Numbered from the stretch's first letter, positions 1-9,090 are shown. The stretch is 64,000 bases of DNA from Bacillus sp. Y1 (GCF_003586445.1 NZ_CP030028.1:3300501-3364500); one strand, 5' to 3'. The notes: generated by a model not told the origin, from the letters alone. Numbers and translations are program-made.

Positions 1-557
1 GTCTCAACCGCTTCTTGATCAATCACTGTTTTCCCATACTCCTTTATGCGATGAATACTTTCAAGAGTAGGGTTTGAATATTCAGATAGAACAACTGCCA
101 CTAACATTAAGTTACAGTCCTCTACATTTTCTATACAAAAATAATACTTGTCATCCATTACATATAAGCTTCCCCCAGTAAAGCCGAGTACCTTAAGCTG
201 ATGGGACACTTGAATCACATACTCAAAATTGGTAAATTCATAAATGAGGTCTTGCTTTTCCTTTACACTTACCTGTAAATCATAAAAAGAATCCATTAAG
301 GAGCTATCTTCTTCTTCCTCATCCATCGTGACAACCATGACCATACCCTGAGTATGCATCGTAAAGATTTCTACTGCAACCGTTCCTTGTATATCCACAT
401 CAAATTGTTCACTTGCTTCTTCAAGCATCTCATGGAACAATTGATGCCACTTTAAAGAATCTTTCCATATATCCTCTTTTGTTAATCCTCTTTCAGATAA
501 ATCATCCGTAGTTAAAAAAATTTTTATTTTATTGTAGGTTAATCGTTCTAAGCGCAT
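1..557 (-). CDS. mecB: MecA-family adaptor protein MecB/YpbH (partial)
   Basis: The gene runs off the left edge, so the stop codon is missing; 185 codons are visible against about 194 in B. subtilis YpbH, so only a short tail is lost. The N-terminus MRLERLTYNKIKIFLT followed by DLSERGLT is the typical MecA/YpbH substrate-binding start. The C-terminal half carries the region that in this family docks on ClpC. MecA-type adaptors deliver substrates to the ClpCP protease; the YpbH paralog has weaker roles in competence and sporulation. The start is ATG at 557, preceded by an AGGGGGC ribosome site. I chose MecB over MecA because of the ypb neighbourhood. Confidence 0.88.
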   Translation of the reverse strand, partial: MRLERLTYNKIKIFLTTDDLSERGLTKEDIWKDSLKWHQLFHEMLEEASEQFDVDIQGTVAVEIFTMHTQGMVMVVTMDEEEEDSSLMDSFYDLQVSVKEKQDLIYEFTNFEYVIQVSHQLKVLGFTGGSLYVMDDKYYFCIENVEDCNLMLVAVVLSEYSNPTLESIHRIKEYGKTVIDQEAVE

Positions 558-641
558 TATAAAGCCCCCTGCTGTGAACAACTGTTTGTTTAGTGTATGA
601 AATTCTTGCAGGAAGGTGAATTGTCTAATCGATATTCCTTC

Positions 642-1550
642 TTACATTCTGGTTTTTAACCAACTTTCCCACTCATTACGTGAGGTACCTATAATGTGGT
701 CATGATAATTGACCTTTTCTTTTTCAGAAATGGTATCAAATGCAAACCCACCTAATCCAATATGTATGTCTTCGTAGTTCTTTACCAATTTCTCTGTGAG
801 TTGTAGTGTTCCGCTAACATTTTCCTTCATTGTACAGGAAAAGAAGATAAATTTTGGCTTTACAATCTTAATAACCTCATCGATATCTTTTTCAGCTATA
901 CTTGCTCCCAAATAAATTACCTCAAATCCTTTACGTCTTAAAAATAACGTAAAGATGAGTAGGCCGAGTTCATGCCACTCACCTGGTCCACAAACTGCAA
1001 TGGCCTTTGGCATCATTGGATTATGCGGAAAGGAGTGCAAAATCATACCAATTCTTGATCGGAGAATAGATGAGGCAAAGTGTTCATGTGCGGTAGTGAT
1101 TTTAGAATTTTCCCATAAATCACCAATTTTAACTAGCAATGTGCCCAAAATATCTACCATTACCTTATCTACTGTAAACAAACTAAATGCTTGATTAATG
1201 ATATCATGTGCAGTTTTTTCGTCAAAAGCAAGTAGTGATTGAAGTAACTTGTCCGCCATGGCACTTGATTGGTCTCCACCTGTTTGAACATGTAGAAGAC
1301 CTTCTTTTTCTTCAATCTCATTGTTTTCAAGTAAAGTAACAGCTTGACTAATGGTAAAGCCTTTATTCACTTTGTCTTGAAGCCATCTTAATATTCTTAC
1401 ATGTTCTTCCGTGTAAAGACGATGTCCCGATTCATTTCTTTTTGGCGCTACCATCTGATAGCGCCTTTCCCAAGCACGTAGCGTTCCTGCTTGAATTCCT
1501 AACATTTTCGAGACCGCTTTTATATTATATTTTCCTTCTTCTGTCGCCAT
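642..1550 (-). CDS. CarH/LitR-like MerR regulator with cobalamin-binding domain
   Basis: 302 aa. Residues about 8-75 form a MerR winged helix (LRAWERRYQM, GHRLYTEEHV). Residues about 95-175 are the helical B12-binding cap, and residues about 180-300 are the Rossmann cobalamin-binding domain. Two diagnostic motifs are present: W146 followed nine residues later by E156-H157 (the W-x9-EH motif of adenosylcobalamin light sensors), and E191-x-H193-x2-G196, the motif that supplies the lower axial histidine. Proteins of this class repress DNA in the dark and release it when light breaks the Co-C bond. It stands alone here; no carotenoid or photolyase gene is adjacent, so its targets are elsewhere. 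ATG at 1550 has a clear GGAGG site and a strong upstream promoter. Light sensing is inferred from motifs only. Confidence 0.85.
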   Translation of the reverse strand: MATEEGKYNIKAVSKMLGIQAGTLRAWERRYQMVAPKRNESGHRLYTEEHVRILRWLQDKVNKGFTISQAVTLLENNEIEEKEGLLHVQTGGDQSSAMADKLLQSLLAFDEKTAHDIINQAFSLFTVDKVMVDILGTLLVKIGDLWENSKITTAHEHFASSILRSRIGMILHSFPHNPMMPKAIAVCGPGEWHELGLLIFTLFLRRKGFEVIYLGASIAEKDIDEVIKIVKPKFIFFSCTMKENVSGTLQLTEKLVKNYEDIHIGLGGFAFDTISEKEKVNYHDHIIGTSRNEWESWLKTRM

Positions 1551-1584
1551 TGTCTTTCCTCCGTATAACTCGTAACATACTCAC

Positions 1585-1614
1585 ATTATACAGTTCATAT
1601 AAAAAATGTGTAAA
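1585..1614 (-). promoter_or_regulatory. SigA promoter of the CarH-like gene with possible operator
   Basis: On the minus strand TTTACA (1609-1614) and TATAAT (1585-1590) are 18 bp apart, 35 bp before the start codon. The -35 box sits inside TATACAAAGTTTACA (1609-1623), two TnTACA-type half-sites in direct orientation about 9 bp apart. CarH-type proteins bind tandem repeats of such half-sites, so autoregulation is possible; the spacing differs from the 11-bp register I recall for CarH, so the operator part is weak. Confidence 0.6.
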
Positions 1615-1632
1615 CTTTGTATAGGCTGACAC

Positions 1633-2415
1633 TTACTCTTGATCTTTATTGGAGATAGAAATGAAATGCGTTTCAGCTCTTGCTCCTAGCCTTAGTGGCA
1701 CAGCTGTCGTTCCATAGCCATTACTTACAAGAAGAGAGGTATTTTTTAATTGGTGGTATCCCCCTAACTCATACGGTCCGAACCCAAATATTCTAATTTG
1801 ACCTCCATGAGTATGTCCACTCAACACTAACGAAATCCGGTCTTGTACCTGTATTTTTTCCGTAATTCTCGGATTATGGCTGACGAGTATACGAAAACCC
1901 TCCTCTTGGGCATCCTGAAGTGCTAAGTCCAACCGATCTCTCTTTAATTGAAGGTCATCAACTCCAAGAAGGACCATCACTTCCCCTGCTTCTGATTCAA
2001 AGGAAACCGCTGTATTATCTAATATCTTCACTCCGTTATCAAGAAGCAAAGCATCTAGCTCATGATAGTCAACCTCGTAATCATTATTTCCCCAAACAAA
2101 ATACAATGGTCCCAACTGTTTGAGAAGGGTAAGATTTTGTCTTACCTTTTGAAAATCGACTCCTTTTTCAAGAAGGTCACCACCAATGATTACTAGGTCT
2201 ACCTGTCCTTTTGCTTTCACATCCTGTATTATTTTGTCAGAGATAGGGCGCTTATGAATATCGGATATAAAAAAAAGCTTTAGTTCACCAAAGCTCTTAG
2301 GAAACTCTGAAAAAGTAAAATGATGGGTTTGAACTTTATTTCTAAATGCCTCTTTATACATAAAAATAAGGAGCGAGACTGCTACTAAAACTAACGCATA
2401 AAATAAGAACTCCAT
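1633..2415 (-). CDS. ypbG: Membrane-anchored metallophosphoesterase YpbG
   Basis: 260 aa. An N-terminal membrane segment (residues about 3-20) is followed by a calcineurin-like metallophosphoesterase domain with all metal motifs: FISDIHKR (DxH), GGDLLEKG (GD), WGNNDYE (GNxD), VSHNP and LSGHTHGGQ. This is the YkuE/YpbG type; the substrate is unknown, and phospholipid or nucleotide headgroup cleavage on the membrane face is only a family-level guess. Start ATG at 2415 has GGAGG four bases upstream. It is the last gene of a run transcribed leftward from ypbF, with 17 bp separating it from the preceding gene. Confidence 0.88.
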   Translation of the reverse strand: MEFLFYALVLVAVSLLIFMYKEAFRNKVQTHHFTFSEFPKSFGELKLFFISDIHKRPISDKIIQDVKAKGQVDLVIIGGDLLEKGVDFQKVRQNLTLLKQLGPLYFVWGNNDYEVDYHELDALLLDNGVKILDNTAVSFESEAGEVMVLLGVDDLQLKRDRLDLALQDAQEEGFRILVSHNPRITEKIQVQDRISLVLSGHTHGGQIRIFGFGPYELGGYHQLKNTSLLVSNGYGTTAVPLRLGARAETHFISISNKDQE

Positions 2416-2432
2416 ATATCCTCCACTTTATA

Positions 2433-2825
2433 TTATTCTTTACTTTCACGAAGAAGCTCGTAATCTAATGAAATCATACCATAAAGCAATGAGAAACAAA
2501 AAAAAGCAACCGCTGGCCATAGAGAGACCCTTGATAGGAAATAAAAACTTAAACACACACAAAATAGCAAAAGACATTCAAGCTTAAACAACTTCCCCCG
2601 CCCATTGCTAACCACCATCATTTCAATACCGTTCTTAATTAAGTCAGCATTTATTAAAAACCCAATAAAAAACGCTAAAATAGAAGCAATAAAAGGAACA
2701 GGACTCAATACAACCTCTACAATAATATCTGATAAGTTATTTGGAAAATGGATAGGTATCCATACTATAAATAATAATCCACATATATATCCTAACAAAA
2801 GTTTCATGAGTTTCTTCACATACAC
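2433..2825 (-). CDS. Small multi-pass membrane protein of unknown function
   Basis: I do not recognise this family. About 130 aa with four hydrophobic segments (starting near residues 5, 34, 75 and 95) and a short basic loop (NGRGKLFK) between the second and third. The frame is open to ATG at 2876, but GTG at 2825 has a strong GGGAGGG ribosome site seven bases upstream, so I place the start there. It lies between the CBS-ACT gene and ypbG on the same strand and is probably co-transcribed with them. In B. subtilis ypbF and ypbG are near neighbours, so this gene and the CBS-ACT gene look like additions to the locus. Confidence 0.7.
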   Translation of the reverse strand: MYVKKLMKLLLGYICGLLFIVWIPIHFPNNLSDIIVEVVLSPVPFIASILAFFIGFLINADLIKNGIEMMVVSNGRGKLFKLECLLLFCVCLSFYFLSRVSLWPAVAFFCFSLLYGMISLDYELLRESKE

Positions 2826-2887
2826 AAAAATCCCTCCCATAAACAATGTATGAGAGGAATCAATCTTGTTACACATTTATCTTACAA

Positions 2888-3520
2888 TTAATCTTCATGT
2901 ATGTTTAGAATACGAAAACCAAAATCCTCTAGCTTTTTAACAAACTTATCAACATTATTGTTCTTTTCAATTTTCAAAACAATTCTTCGGACCAATTTAT
3001 CCGTTTCATCAAAAGTTACTAATGAAATAATTTGTTCATGGAATTGATGAGCAATTTCTGCTAGTTTTGCAATCCTGCCCTCTGTCTCTACAGAGGTAAA
3101 TGCAATACGGATTCCTTTGCGATGTACACCAAATGCAGAACCGAATTGCTCCAAACAATCGGAGCGTGTGACAACCCCTAAGAATTTTCGATTATCATCA
3201 ACTACCGACAATAAAGGGTAATCCTTCAAATCTAACAATAAATTCTCGAAGATTTCATTTCCTTCCAAAAAGCGGTCTTGATGTGTTGCAATTTGTGAGA
3301 CGGTTGTTTTTGTTAAATACTCATCTTTTGTTTGCAGGCTTTTAAAATAATTTTCATAAATGCTGTATCTTGTAACCGTTCCTACATAAGTTTGTCCATC
3401 TAACACGGGCAACCCATCAATTTGTTCTTCCTCAAGCTTATTAAGCGCACTCAGTAGAGAGTCTTGATGAGAAACCACATGACAATGATGTTTTGGTATC
3501 ATAATACTTTTGACGAACAT
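2888..3520 (-). CDS. AcuB-like protein with two CBS domains and an ACT-like domain
   Basis: 210 aa from ATG at 3520, which has AGGTGA correctly spaced; the frame is open further upstream but without a ribosome site. Two CBS motifs lie at residues about 1-60 (LPVLDGQTYVGTVTR) and 75-135 (DYPLLSVVDDNRKFLGVVTR). Residues about 140-210 look like an ACT-like ligand domain (IRIAFTSVETEGRIAKLAEI). This layout matches AcuB. CBS pairs bind adenine nucleotides or c-di-AMP and tune partner proteins; no partner is evident here. I would not equate it with AcuB itself because the acu operon is not nearby. Confidence 0.75.
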   Translation of the reverse strand: MFVKSIMIPKHHCHVVSHQDSLLSALNKLEEEQIDGLPVLDGQTYVGTVTRYSIYENYFKSLQTKDEYLTKTTVSQIATHQDRFLEGNEIFENLLLDLKDYPLLSVVDDNRKFLGVVTRSDCLEQFGSAFGVHRKGIRIAFTSVETEGRIAKLAEIAHQFHEQIISLVTFDETDKLVRRIVLKIEKNNNVDKFVKKLEDFGFRILNIHED

Positions 3521-3599
3521 GTCAATCACCTCAGGAAAGAGTAAATGTCTTCCATATTTTATTCGACAATAGGGGTAAAGAATCCTTTTTCGGTAAGCC

Positions 3600-4058
3600 C
3601 TACTTACTTTCATGATAAAGGTTTATGTCAAAATTTTTCTTCATCATTTCAAATACTTTGTGACGGTTTTTCCACTCATCTTCTTTTTTCCAAAGGTCCT
3701 TACTTTTATCAATGATTTCACATCGAAGTGCATGATACTCCTTTTCGGCTTTCTCACGCTTTTCTCGAAGTAGATTCATAAGTCCATATAATCCAACAAT
3801 GATGACTAACATATAGAGATTACTTGATTGATCAACAAATACTGAAAACATGGCTGCAAAAGAATACGAGTAAGGAGTTAATACTACTTTATAAAGATAG
3901 TAAAAATAAATAAAACAGAGAAAAATGGTCGTCCACATCACAAGTAAATGACGAAGCTTTAATTTATCAAACTTCTTTTTTTTATCTACCACTTTCTGTA
4001 ACATTTGCCTAGTAGCCTGATCCGTTCGATCGTCCAATAATAAAATTTCAGATTCCAT
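3600..4058 (-). CDS. ypbF: YpbF, DUF2663 membrane protein
   Basis: 152 aa from ATG at 4058, which follows a GGGGAGGG ribosome site by eight bases; a TTG in the same frame at 4077-4079 lies in front of that site and is not used. It has a cytoplasmic N-terminus, two membrane segments (about 42-65 and 82-97) and a long charged C-terminal helix rich in Lys and Glu, probably a coiled coil. This is the pattern of YpbF in B. subtilis, found in the same ypb cluster. Its function is unknown. Confidence 0.8.
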   Translation of the reverse strand: MESEILLLDDRTDQATRQMLQKVVDKKKKFDKLKLRHLLVMWTTIFLCFIYFYYLYKVVLTPYSYSFAAMFSVFVDQSSNLYMLVIIVGLYGLMNLLREKREKAEKEYHALRCEIIDKSKDLWKKEDEWKNRHKVFEMMKKNFDINLYHESK

Positions 4059-4115
4059 TATTCTACCCTCCCCTATCAAATAAATATGAACTTGTCCGAC
4101 GTTTTATGATGATTC

Positions 4116-4151
4116 AAAAAAAAGAGCTCAGCCATTTATATGGCCCAGCTC
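4116..4151 (-). terminator. Rho-independent terminator after ypbE
   Basis: On the minus strand GAGCT and GGCCAT pair with ATGGCT and AGCTC around a short AT loop, followed by eight T residues. It ends the ypbB-recS-ypbD-ypbE transcript just before ypbF. Confidence 0.8.
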
Positions 4152-4154
4152 AGG

Positions 4155-4835
4155 TTACTTACTTAGCGGTATGGTTAATGTTTGTCCTACTGTTATTTCG
4201 TTTGATGATAATGAATTTGCTTTCTTAATAATATCAATACCAGACTGTGATTTATAATACTTCATAGCCAGTCTAAATACGGTTTCTCCTGGCTGAACTT
4301 TATGGTAAACAACAGATTGATCTACCGGCTCTGCTTTTGTGTTTGAGTTAGTTGTGCTTTCAGGTGTAGTTGTTGTTTCTTGAGCAGTTTCGCTACTATT
4401 GGCCTGCTCCGCATTGGCAGATTCTTCAACTGTACCTGCTTCTGCTTCCACATTCTCTTCAGTCACGGCTTCTTCTGTTACCGTTTTTTCTTCCTCCTCT
4501 TCTGTATCCGTATAATAAACAGCTTCTGCACCCTTACTTTCTTCAACCGTCGTACTAACAGATGATTTTTGTGAGTCATTATACGTATAAATACTAAAAA
4601 TCACGATTGGTAGTAAGATAAAAAACATACCTAGCAAGCGAATAAGAGGATACTTTACTTTTATTTTTGTCTTTTTTTTCAATTGTTTTTGTTTATGAAC
4701 TCTACTCCTTGGTGGAAGCTTTTCATTTGAAAGGGTAGTCTTTCCGTCTTGTGTCGAATCTACTTTTAGATCAACATCCTTCATCCTTTTACGAAGTTTT
4801 TCTGCTTGATCTCTAATAGGCTCTTCTTTATTCAT
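4155..4835 (-). CDS. ypbE: LysM-domain membrane protein YpbE
   Basis: About 226 aa. A basic cytoplasmic segment (residues 1-60) precedes one membrane span (about 65-85, LLGMFFILLPIVIFSIY). A long Glu/Thr/Ser-rich linker follows (about 90-170), then a C-terminal LysM domain (about 178-226, VVYHKVQPGETVFRLAMKYY) that binds peptidoglycan. It is probably anchored in the membrane with the LysM outside, and its enzymatic role, if any, is unknown. ATG at 4835 overlaps the end of ypbD; a GTG at 4844 in frame is possible but too close to the ribosome site. Matches B. subtilis YpbE by architecture and position. Confidence 0.85.
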   Translation of the reverse strand: MNKEEPIRDQAEKLRKRMKDVDLKVDSTQDGKTTLSNEKLPPRSRVHKQKQLKKKTKIKVKYPLIRLLGMFFILLPIVIFSIYTYNDSQKSSVSTTVEESKGAEAVYYTDTEEEEEKTVTEEAVTEENVEAEAGTVEESANAEQANSSETAQETTTTPESTTNSNTKAEPVDQSVVYHKVQPGETVFRLAMKYYKSQSGIDIIKKANSLSSNEITVGQTLTIPLSK

Positions 4836-5430
4836 TTCTTTCACGTTCCTCTCTTATCCTCTCTTTTCTTTTGATAATAAATCCCAATAACGCATCAATG
4901 ACAAAATGCATCGCAATAGTCACTAGGAGATTTCCTGTCCACTCGTATATAACTCCAATAAAGAAACTGAGCAGAGTGATATTTAAAAAGAGAAACCAAT
5001 TAAATAGATAGCGATAATGAATTACAGCAAAAATAATGCTAGATACAATTAGTCCAAAATGAGTTTGTATGACCCCTCGAAATAAAATCTCTTCACTAGT
5101 CGCAACAATTGCTGCAATAAAGAGAATCTCCCACCCTTTTCTGTTTGAAAATAATTTCTCATTTAACCCTCCATCATCATAATAAGAGGAGGGCAGAAAT
5201 TTCATAAACGTTGCATCAATACAAACGATAAGTAATCCTGCAGGAACTCCTACCCACCAGATAAAAGGGTCTTTCCAGTCAAAGAGTTCGAGAAAGGACT
5301 TCAGACTGTCAAATAATAAATACCCTATAACTACGGAAAGGACCACGAGTATGACTTGTGTCATGTATAGATGTTTTAACAATTCCTTATCTGATAATTC
5401 GTCAATCAATTCTTCATATTTATTTTTCAT
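4828..5430 (-). CDS. ypbD: CPBP-family intramembrane protease YpbD
   Basis: 200 aa, six or so hydrophobic helices. The CPBP (CAAX protease and bacteriocin-processing) motifs are visible: TSEEILFRG with the paired glutamates and arginine, then HYRYLFNW, then HFVIDALLG with the third-motif histidine. These residues form the glutamate-activated site of Rce1-type intramembrane proteases. The substrate is not known. The start codon overlaps the recS stop by 11 bp, so it is translationally coupled to the helicase gene. Confidence 0.88.
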   Translation of the reverse strand: MKNKYEELIDELSDKELLKHLYMTQVILVVLSVVIGYLLFDSLKSFLELFDWKDPFIWWVGVPAGLLIVCIDATFMKFLPSSYYDDGGLNEKLFSNRKGWEILFIAAIVATSEEILFRGVIQTHFGLIVSSIIFAVIHYRYLFNWFLFLNITLLSFFIGVIYEWTGNLLVTIAMHFVIDALLGFIIKRKERIREERERNE

Positions 5431-6922
5431 AACTAGTCACACTCTTCGTAAGCAAGCCCCTCAAATAATCCTTCCACTGAAAAGGCGAATACTCTACTAC
5501 TTCTGAACACTTGGTTTTGTATCGATCGTAAACAATTCCACACACAGAACAACAATCGTCAATGGTGCCGTGAGTAACTTCTCCAAAATAAGAAAGAACT
5601 CCCTTGCGTTTACACTCCTTCGACTGAATCCAATTCAACATGTCCAATATCTTTTTCCTTTTATGCTTTTTTCTATTGTCAACATATTCTATAAACCGTT
5701 CTTCCGCTATCTTTAAATCCATCGTGTTAGTTAGACTACGGAGAAAATCCTTTGTTAATCTCCAGGAATTATCCGTAAATCCCCCAATCTGTTGAATGGT
5801 TTCCTGCATTTCTTCCCACTCATAAAGCAGTTGGTCTCCAAAATGTTGAAACAGCCAACGAATTTGATATTCTGTAGGAAGTTCTCCTTCTGCTAGCTGG
5901 TATGGAAGTTGCTCATCATGAGGAGAATACAAAAGAATGGATATACTATTCTCTCCATCCCTTCCCGCTCTGCCGATCTCCTGTAAGTAAGATTCTAGCT
6001 GTAAGGGCATATGGAAATGGATCACAAACCGCACATTTTCTTTATTGATTCCCATTCCAAAAGCGCTAGTTGCACATATCACATCAAGCTGCCCTTTAAT
6101 AAATTGCTGCTGAATAAGTATTCTACTTTCCTGGTCAAGCCCACCATGGTACGCCATTGCTCTTGGAACTCCACTGTCTCGTAGCATAATGGCTACTTCT
6201 TCGGCTAATTTTTTACTAGAAAAATAGATTATCCCTGGACCTTGTAAAAAAGATACCCACTCTAATAGCTTATCAAGCTTTTCCCTAGCATCATGGACAT
6301 AGTCTACGACCATTTTAATGTTGGGACGATCAACGGAGGACACAAATTCCTCCCACTTATCTAGCTTTAAAGTTCGGACAATATCGGACCGAACCTCCTG
6401 ATCTGCTGTGGCAGTCAAAGCAATCGTTCGAGGACTCCCAAGAATTTCACGAATGTCACCTAACTTTAAATAATCAGGTCTAAAATCATAACCCCACTGC
6501 GAAATACAATGCGCCTCATCTACCACAAATAGGCTTATTAGTAACTTATTTAGCTGTGAAACAACAAATTCATTCATTAGCATTTCAGGTGAGATATAAA
6601 TAAACTTATACGTATGCAAACGACCAAAAACATTGCCTCTCTCCTCACGTTCTAGAAAAGAATTGATCGCTACTACTCGTTTTTCACCTCGTGCCATCAT
6701 TTGTTCAACTTGGTCCTGCATCAATGAAAGCAATGGGGTAACCACTACCACTACACCTTCCATAAGATAAGCTGGTAGTTGATAACAAAGTGACTTACCA
6801 GTTCCGGTTGGGAGCATTGCAAGGACATTCTTTCCTTGTAATAACGCTTCAATAATCTCTTTTTGGCCCATTTTGAATTGATCATATCCAAAATGTGTTT
6901 TTAATTCATACTCCAGCATCAT
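5420..6922 (-). CDS. recS: RecQ-family ATP-dependent DNA helicase (short form, RecS)
   Basis: 500 aa, matching the short B. subtilis RecS (about 496 aa) rather than full RecQ (about 590 aa). It has Walker A (LPTGTGKS, K43), DEAH box (VVDEAHCISQWGYDFRP, D135), LTATAD motif III, and the second RecA lobe with YFSSKK, AYHGG and QEIGRAGRDG. The C-terminal zinc site uses the Cys of KECKRKG plus CCSVCG. The HRDC domain is absent, as in RecS. It unwinds 3 prime-tailed DNA and assists repair of stalled forks. Its start overlaps the ypbB stop as ATGA, and YpbB probably supplies a helicase-associated helix-turn-helix. Confidence 0.93.
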   Translation of the reverse strand: MMLEYELKTHFGYDQFKMGQKEIIEALLQGKNVLAMLPTGTGKSLCYQLPAYLMEGVVVVVTPLLSLMQDQVEQMMARGEKRVVAINSFLEREERGNVFGRLHTYKFIYISPEMLMNEFVVSQLNKLLISLFVVDEAHCISQWGYDFRPDYLKLGDIREILGSPRTIALTATADQEVRSDIVRTLKLDKWEEFVSSVDRPNIKMVVDYVHDAREKLDKLLEWVSFLQGPGIIYFSSKKLAEEVAIMLRDSGVPRAMAYHGGLDQESRILIQQQFIKGQLDVICATSAFGMGINKENVRFVIHFHMPLQLESYLQEIGRAGRDGENSISILLYSPHDEQLPYQLAEGELPTEYQIRWLFQHFGDQLLYEWEEMQETIQQIGGFTDNSWRLTKDFLRSLTNTMDLKIAEERFIEYVDNRKKHKRKKILDMLNWIQSKECKRKGVLSYFGEVTHGTIDDCCSVCGIVYDRYKTKCSEVVEYSPFQWKDYLRGLLTKSVTSYEK

Positions 6923-7968
6923 AATAGGTCACCAAATTTCGCAATCACTAATCGAATTTGAAAATAATCTACATCTATTATTTCTCGTATTTTCCTCAAC
7001 TGCTTTGATGATGCTTTTTGAATCGCCTCTTTAATTCTTTCCTGAAGTGGCTCTTCAACAAATCGGTCAATATTAAACCCGTTAACGAAAAGGGCAATCT
7101 CAACTATATGATCTTGAATCGTACTTTCTTTTAGTCTTCTTATTCGGCCGATTTCTACAATCCCTTTTCCTCTCTTTATTAAATCGAATGTTTTTTTGGC
7201 TGAAGATGTTAGTTGCTGAAGCTCATCTGTAACTGCCATTCTAGCTAATAACGGATAGGCTGAAGGTTTTTGCTCAATCGAACTCATTAAATAATGAAGC
7301 AAGGCTTGAAATTGAAATCGGTAGCTGTTCTCTTCAATACCAAGCATTTCAATCGTTTGCATTTCCGTTAATCCAATCGACTGAAAGCCCGAAAATCTTG
7401 CAACTAATACGCTTGGGTCAACCTCCAATTCTGAAGACTCCAACAATACCTGTAATTCACTGAGTAACATATGAGGAAAGTCTTTGCTGTTTCCTTTCGA
7501 TGTTGAGAACAAATGCTTAATCCAATTTTGAGTATCTTTATTTTTCTGAACAGGTATATAGCTTGTTTGTTTATTTACTTGATTAGAGCATACTTGAATA
7601 AGTAAAGATAATCTTTCCCAGAATTGTATACAATTGTGATATTTCCCTCCTTGCAAGTTTTTCAAGAATGGGTACATTGAATACAATTCATTGATTAAAA
7701 GTTGTCCACTTTCGCTAATGACAATCTGCTGATTGCTAGAAAAATACATAAATTCATGTTTTATTAGTTTGCTTATAATGCTCTCATATTGCTCTCTTGT
7801 TAAATGATGCGCTGTATGAAAAAAGGAATCTACTTGAAAAAGATGTGAGTCCTGTATGGTTTGAGATGATTTTTTACCATTTAATAAGTGAAACACACTT
7901 GAGCTGCTTCGTTCTTTACCTAGTTTTGATAAACAATATAGAACGACCTGTTCAAGAATATTTATCAA
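6919..7968 (-). CDS. ypbB: YpbB, helicase-associated helix-turn-helix protein
   Basis: 349 aa, first gene of the recS operon. The C-terminal third (about residues 255-345) holds the helicase helix-turn-helix fold often found at the end of RecQ proteins (KTFDLIKRGKGIVEIGRIR, then RLKESTIQDHIVEIALFVNG). The rest is alpha-helical without motifs I recognise. The ATGA overlap with recS suggests the two polypeptides together replace a longer RecQ. The start is TTG at 7968, behind AAGGTGAGG. Function beyond assisting the helicase is not established. Confidence 0.85.
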   Translation of the reverse strand: MINILEQVVLYCLSKLGKERSSSSVFHLLNGKKSSQTIQDSHLFQVDSFFHTAHHLTREQYESIISKLIKHEFMYFSSNQQIVISESGQLLINELYSMYPFLKNLQGGKYHNCIQFWERLSLLIQVCSNQVNKQTSYIPVQKNKDTQNWIKHLFSTSKGNSKDFPHMLLSELQVLLESSELEVDPSVLVARFSGFQSIGLTEMQTIEMLGIEENSYRFQFQALLHYLMSSIEQKPSAYPLLARMAVTDELQQLTSSAKKTFDLIKRGKGIVEIGRIRRLKESTIQDHIVEIALFVNGFNIDRFVEEPLQERIKEAIQKASSKQLRKIREIIDVDYFQIRLVIAKFGDLL

Positions 7969-8107
7969 TTTACCTCACCTTCGATACGTAGGTTTTTTTG
8001 TATTTTTATGTCTATTATTGTAGCATGAAATGAGTCGCATTTAATGAATAAAAAATGCCATTAATGGTCAAACACTAATATGATAAGCATTCTCAATACT
8101 TTTTCTA

Positions 8108-8136
8108 TTGAAATGTTGACCATTCAGTTTTACAAT
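8108..8136 (+). promoter_or_regulatory. SigA promoter of fer
   Basis: TTGAAA (8108-8113), 17 bp, TACAAT (8131-8136), about 80 bp before the ferredoxin start codon. Nothing else is recognisable between ypbB and fer. Confidence 0.65.
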
Positions 8137-8160
8137 AAGATATGAGGGATGCATTTCTAA

Positions 8161-8463
<303 letters not shown>

Positions 8464-8472
8464 TAAATAAGT

Positions 8473-8499
8473 AAAAGCAACGGCTATGCCGTTGCTTTT
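8473..8499. terminator. Bidirectional terminator between fer and ribU
   Basis: Perfect 12-bp inverted repeat AAAAGCAACGGC / GCCGTTGCTTTT around TAT, giving a T tract in both directions. It serves the convergent fer and ribU genes. Confidence 0.88.
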
Positions 8500-8505
8500 C
8501 TATTT

Positions 8506-9090
8506 CTATGCTGCTTTGTTTTGAACTTTTTGATTGTTCATCCATGTTCCCATTCTTGCAAACAAAAGCATAAATATAACTGATATTAAAATCCCCTTAA
8601 CTAAGTTAAAAGGAAGTATAGCCGTAACAATCATTTGCCTTGTTTCTTCTCCTGACATAGCAGGAGTATTCAAAAAGAATGTATAAGCAGGCAAAATAAT
8701 GTAATAGTTAAGCACACTCATTAGAACTGCCATAGATATTGTACCTACTACCAAGCCAAATGTCATACCTTTTGAAGATTTCACCTTTTGATAAATGTAG
8801 TATGTTGGCAAAATAAACAGGATACCCGCAACAAAATTTGCAATATGGCCTACAGGAACTCCAGTTGCACTTCCTGTTAAAAAGTAATCAAGTACATTTT
8901 TTAGAAGTTCAATTAATATTCCAGCTACTGGTCCGAGTATTAGAGCACCAATCAATGCTGGCACATCACTAAAATCCACCATTAAAAACTGTGGAAAAGG
9001 TGGAAGTGGAAAATTAAGAAGCATTAATACATACGAGATGCTACTTAACATTCCAATCAATACAAGTGTTCTTACGTTTAAACTTTTCAT
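8506..9090 (-). CDS. ribU: Riboflavin ECF transporter substrate-binding subunit RibU (FmnP)
   Basis: 194 aa from ATG at 9090, preceded by AAAGGAGAGAGGG; the frame extends upstream to 9162 but overlaps the riboswitch terminator. Six membrane helices, with the ECF S-component start RTLVLIGMLSSISYVLM and the segment FPQFLMVDFSDVPALIGAL typical of RibU. It binds riboflavin and works with the shared EcfA-EcfA'-EcfT energy module, whose genes are not in the window. Expression is governed by the FMN riboswitch directly upstream. Confidence 0.93.
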   Translation of the reverse strand: MKSLNVRTLVLIGMLSSISYVLMLLNFPLPPFPQFLMVDFSDVPALIGALILGPVAGILIELLKNVLDYFLTGSATGVPVGHIANFVAGILFILPTYYIYQKVKSSKGMTFGLVVGTISMAVLMSVLNYYIILPAYTFFLNTPAMSGEETRQMIVTAILPFNLVKGILISVIFMLLFARMGTWMNNQKVQNKAA

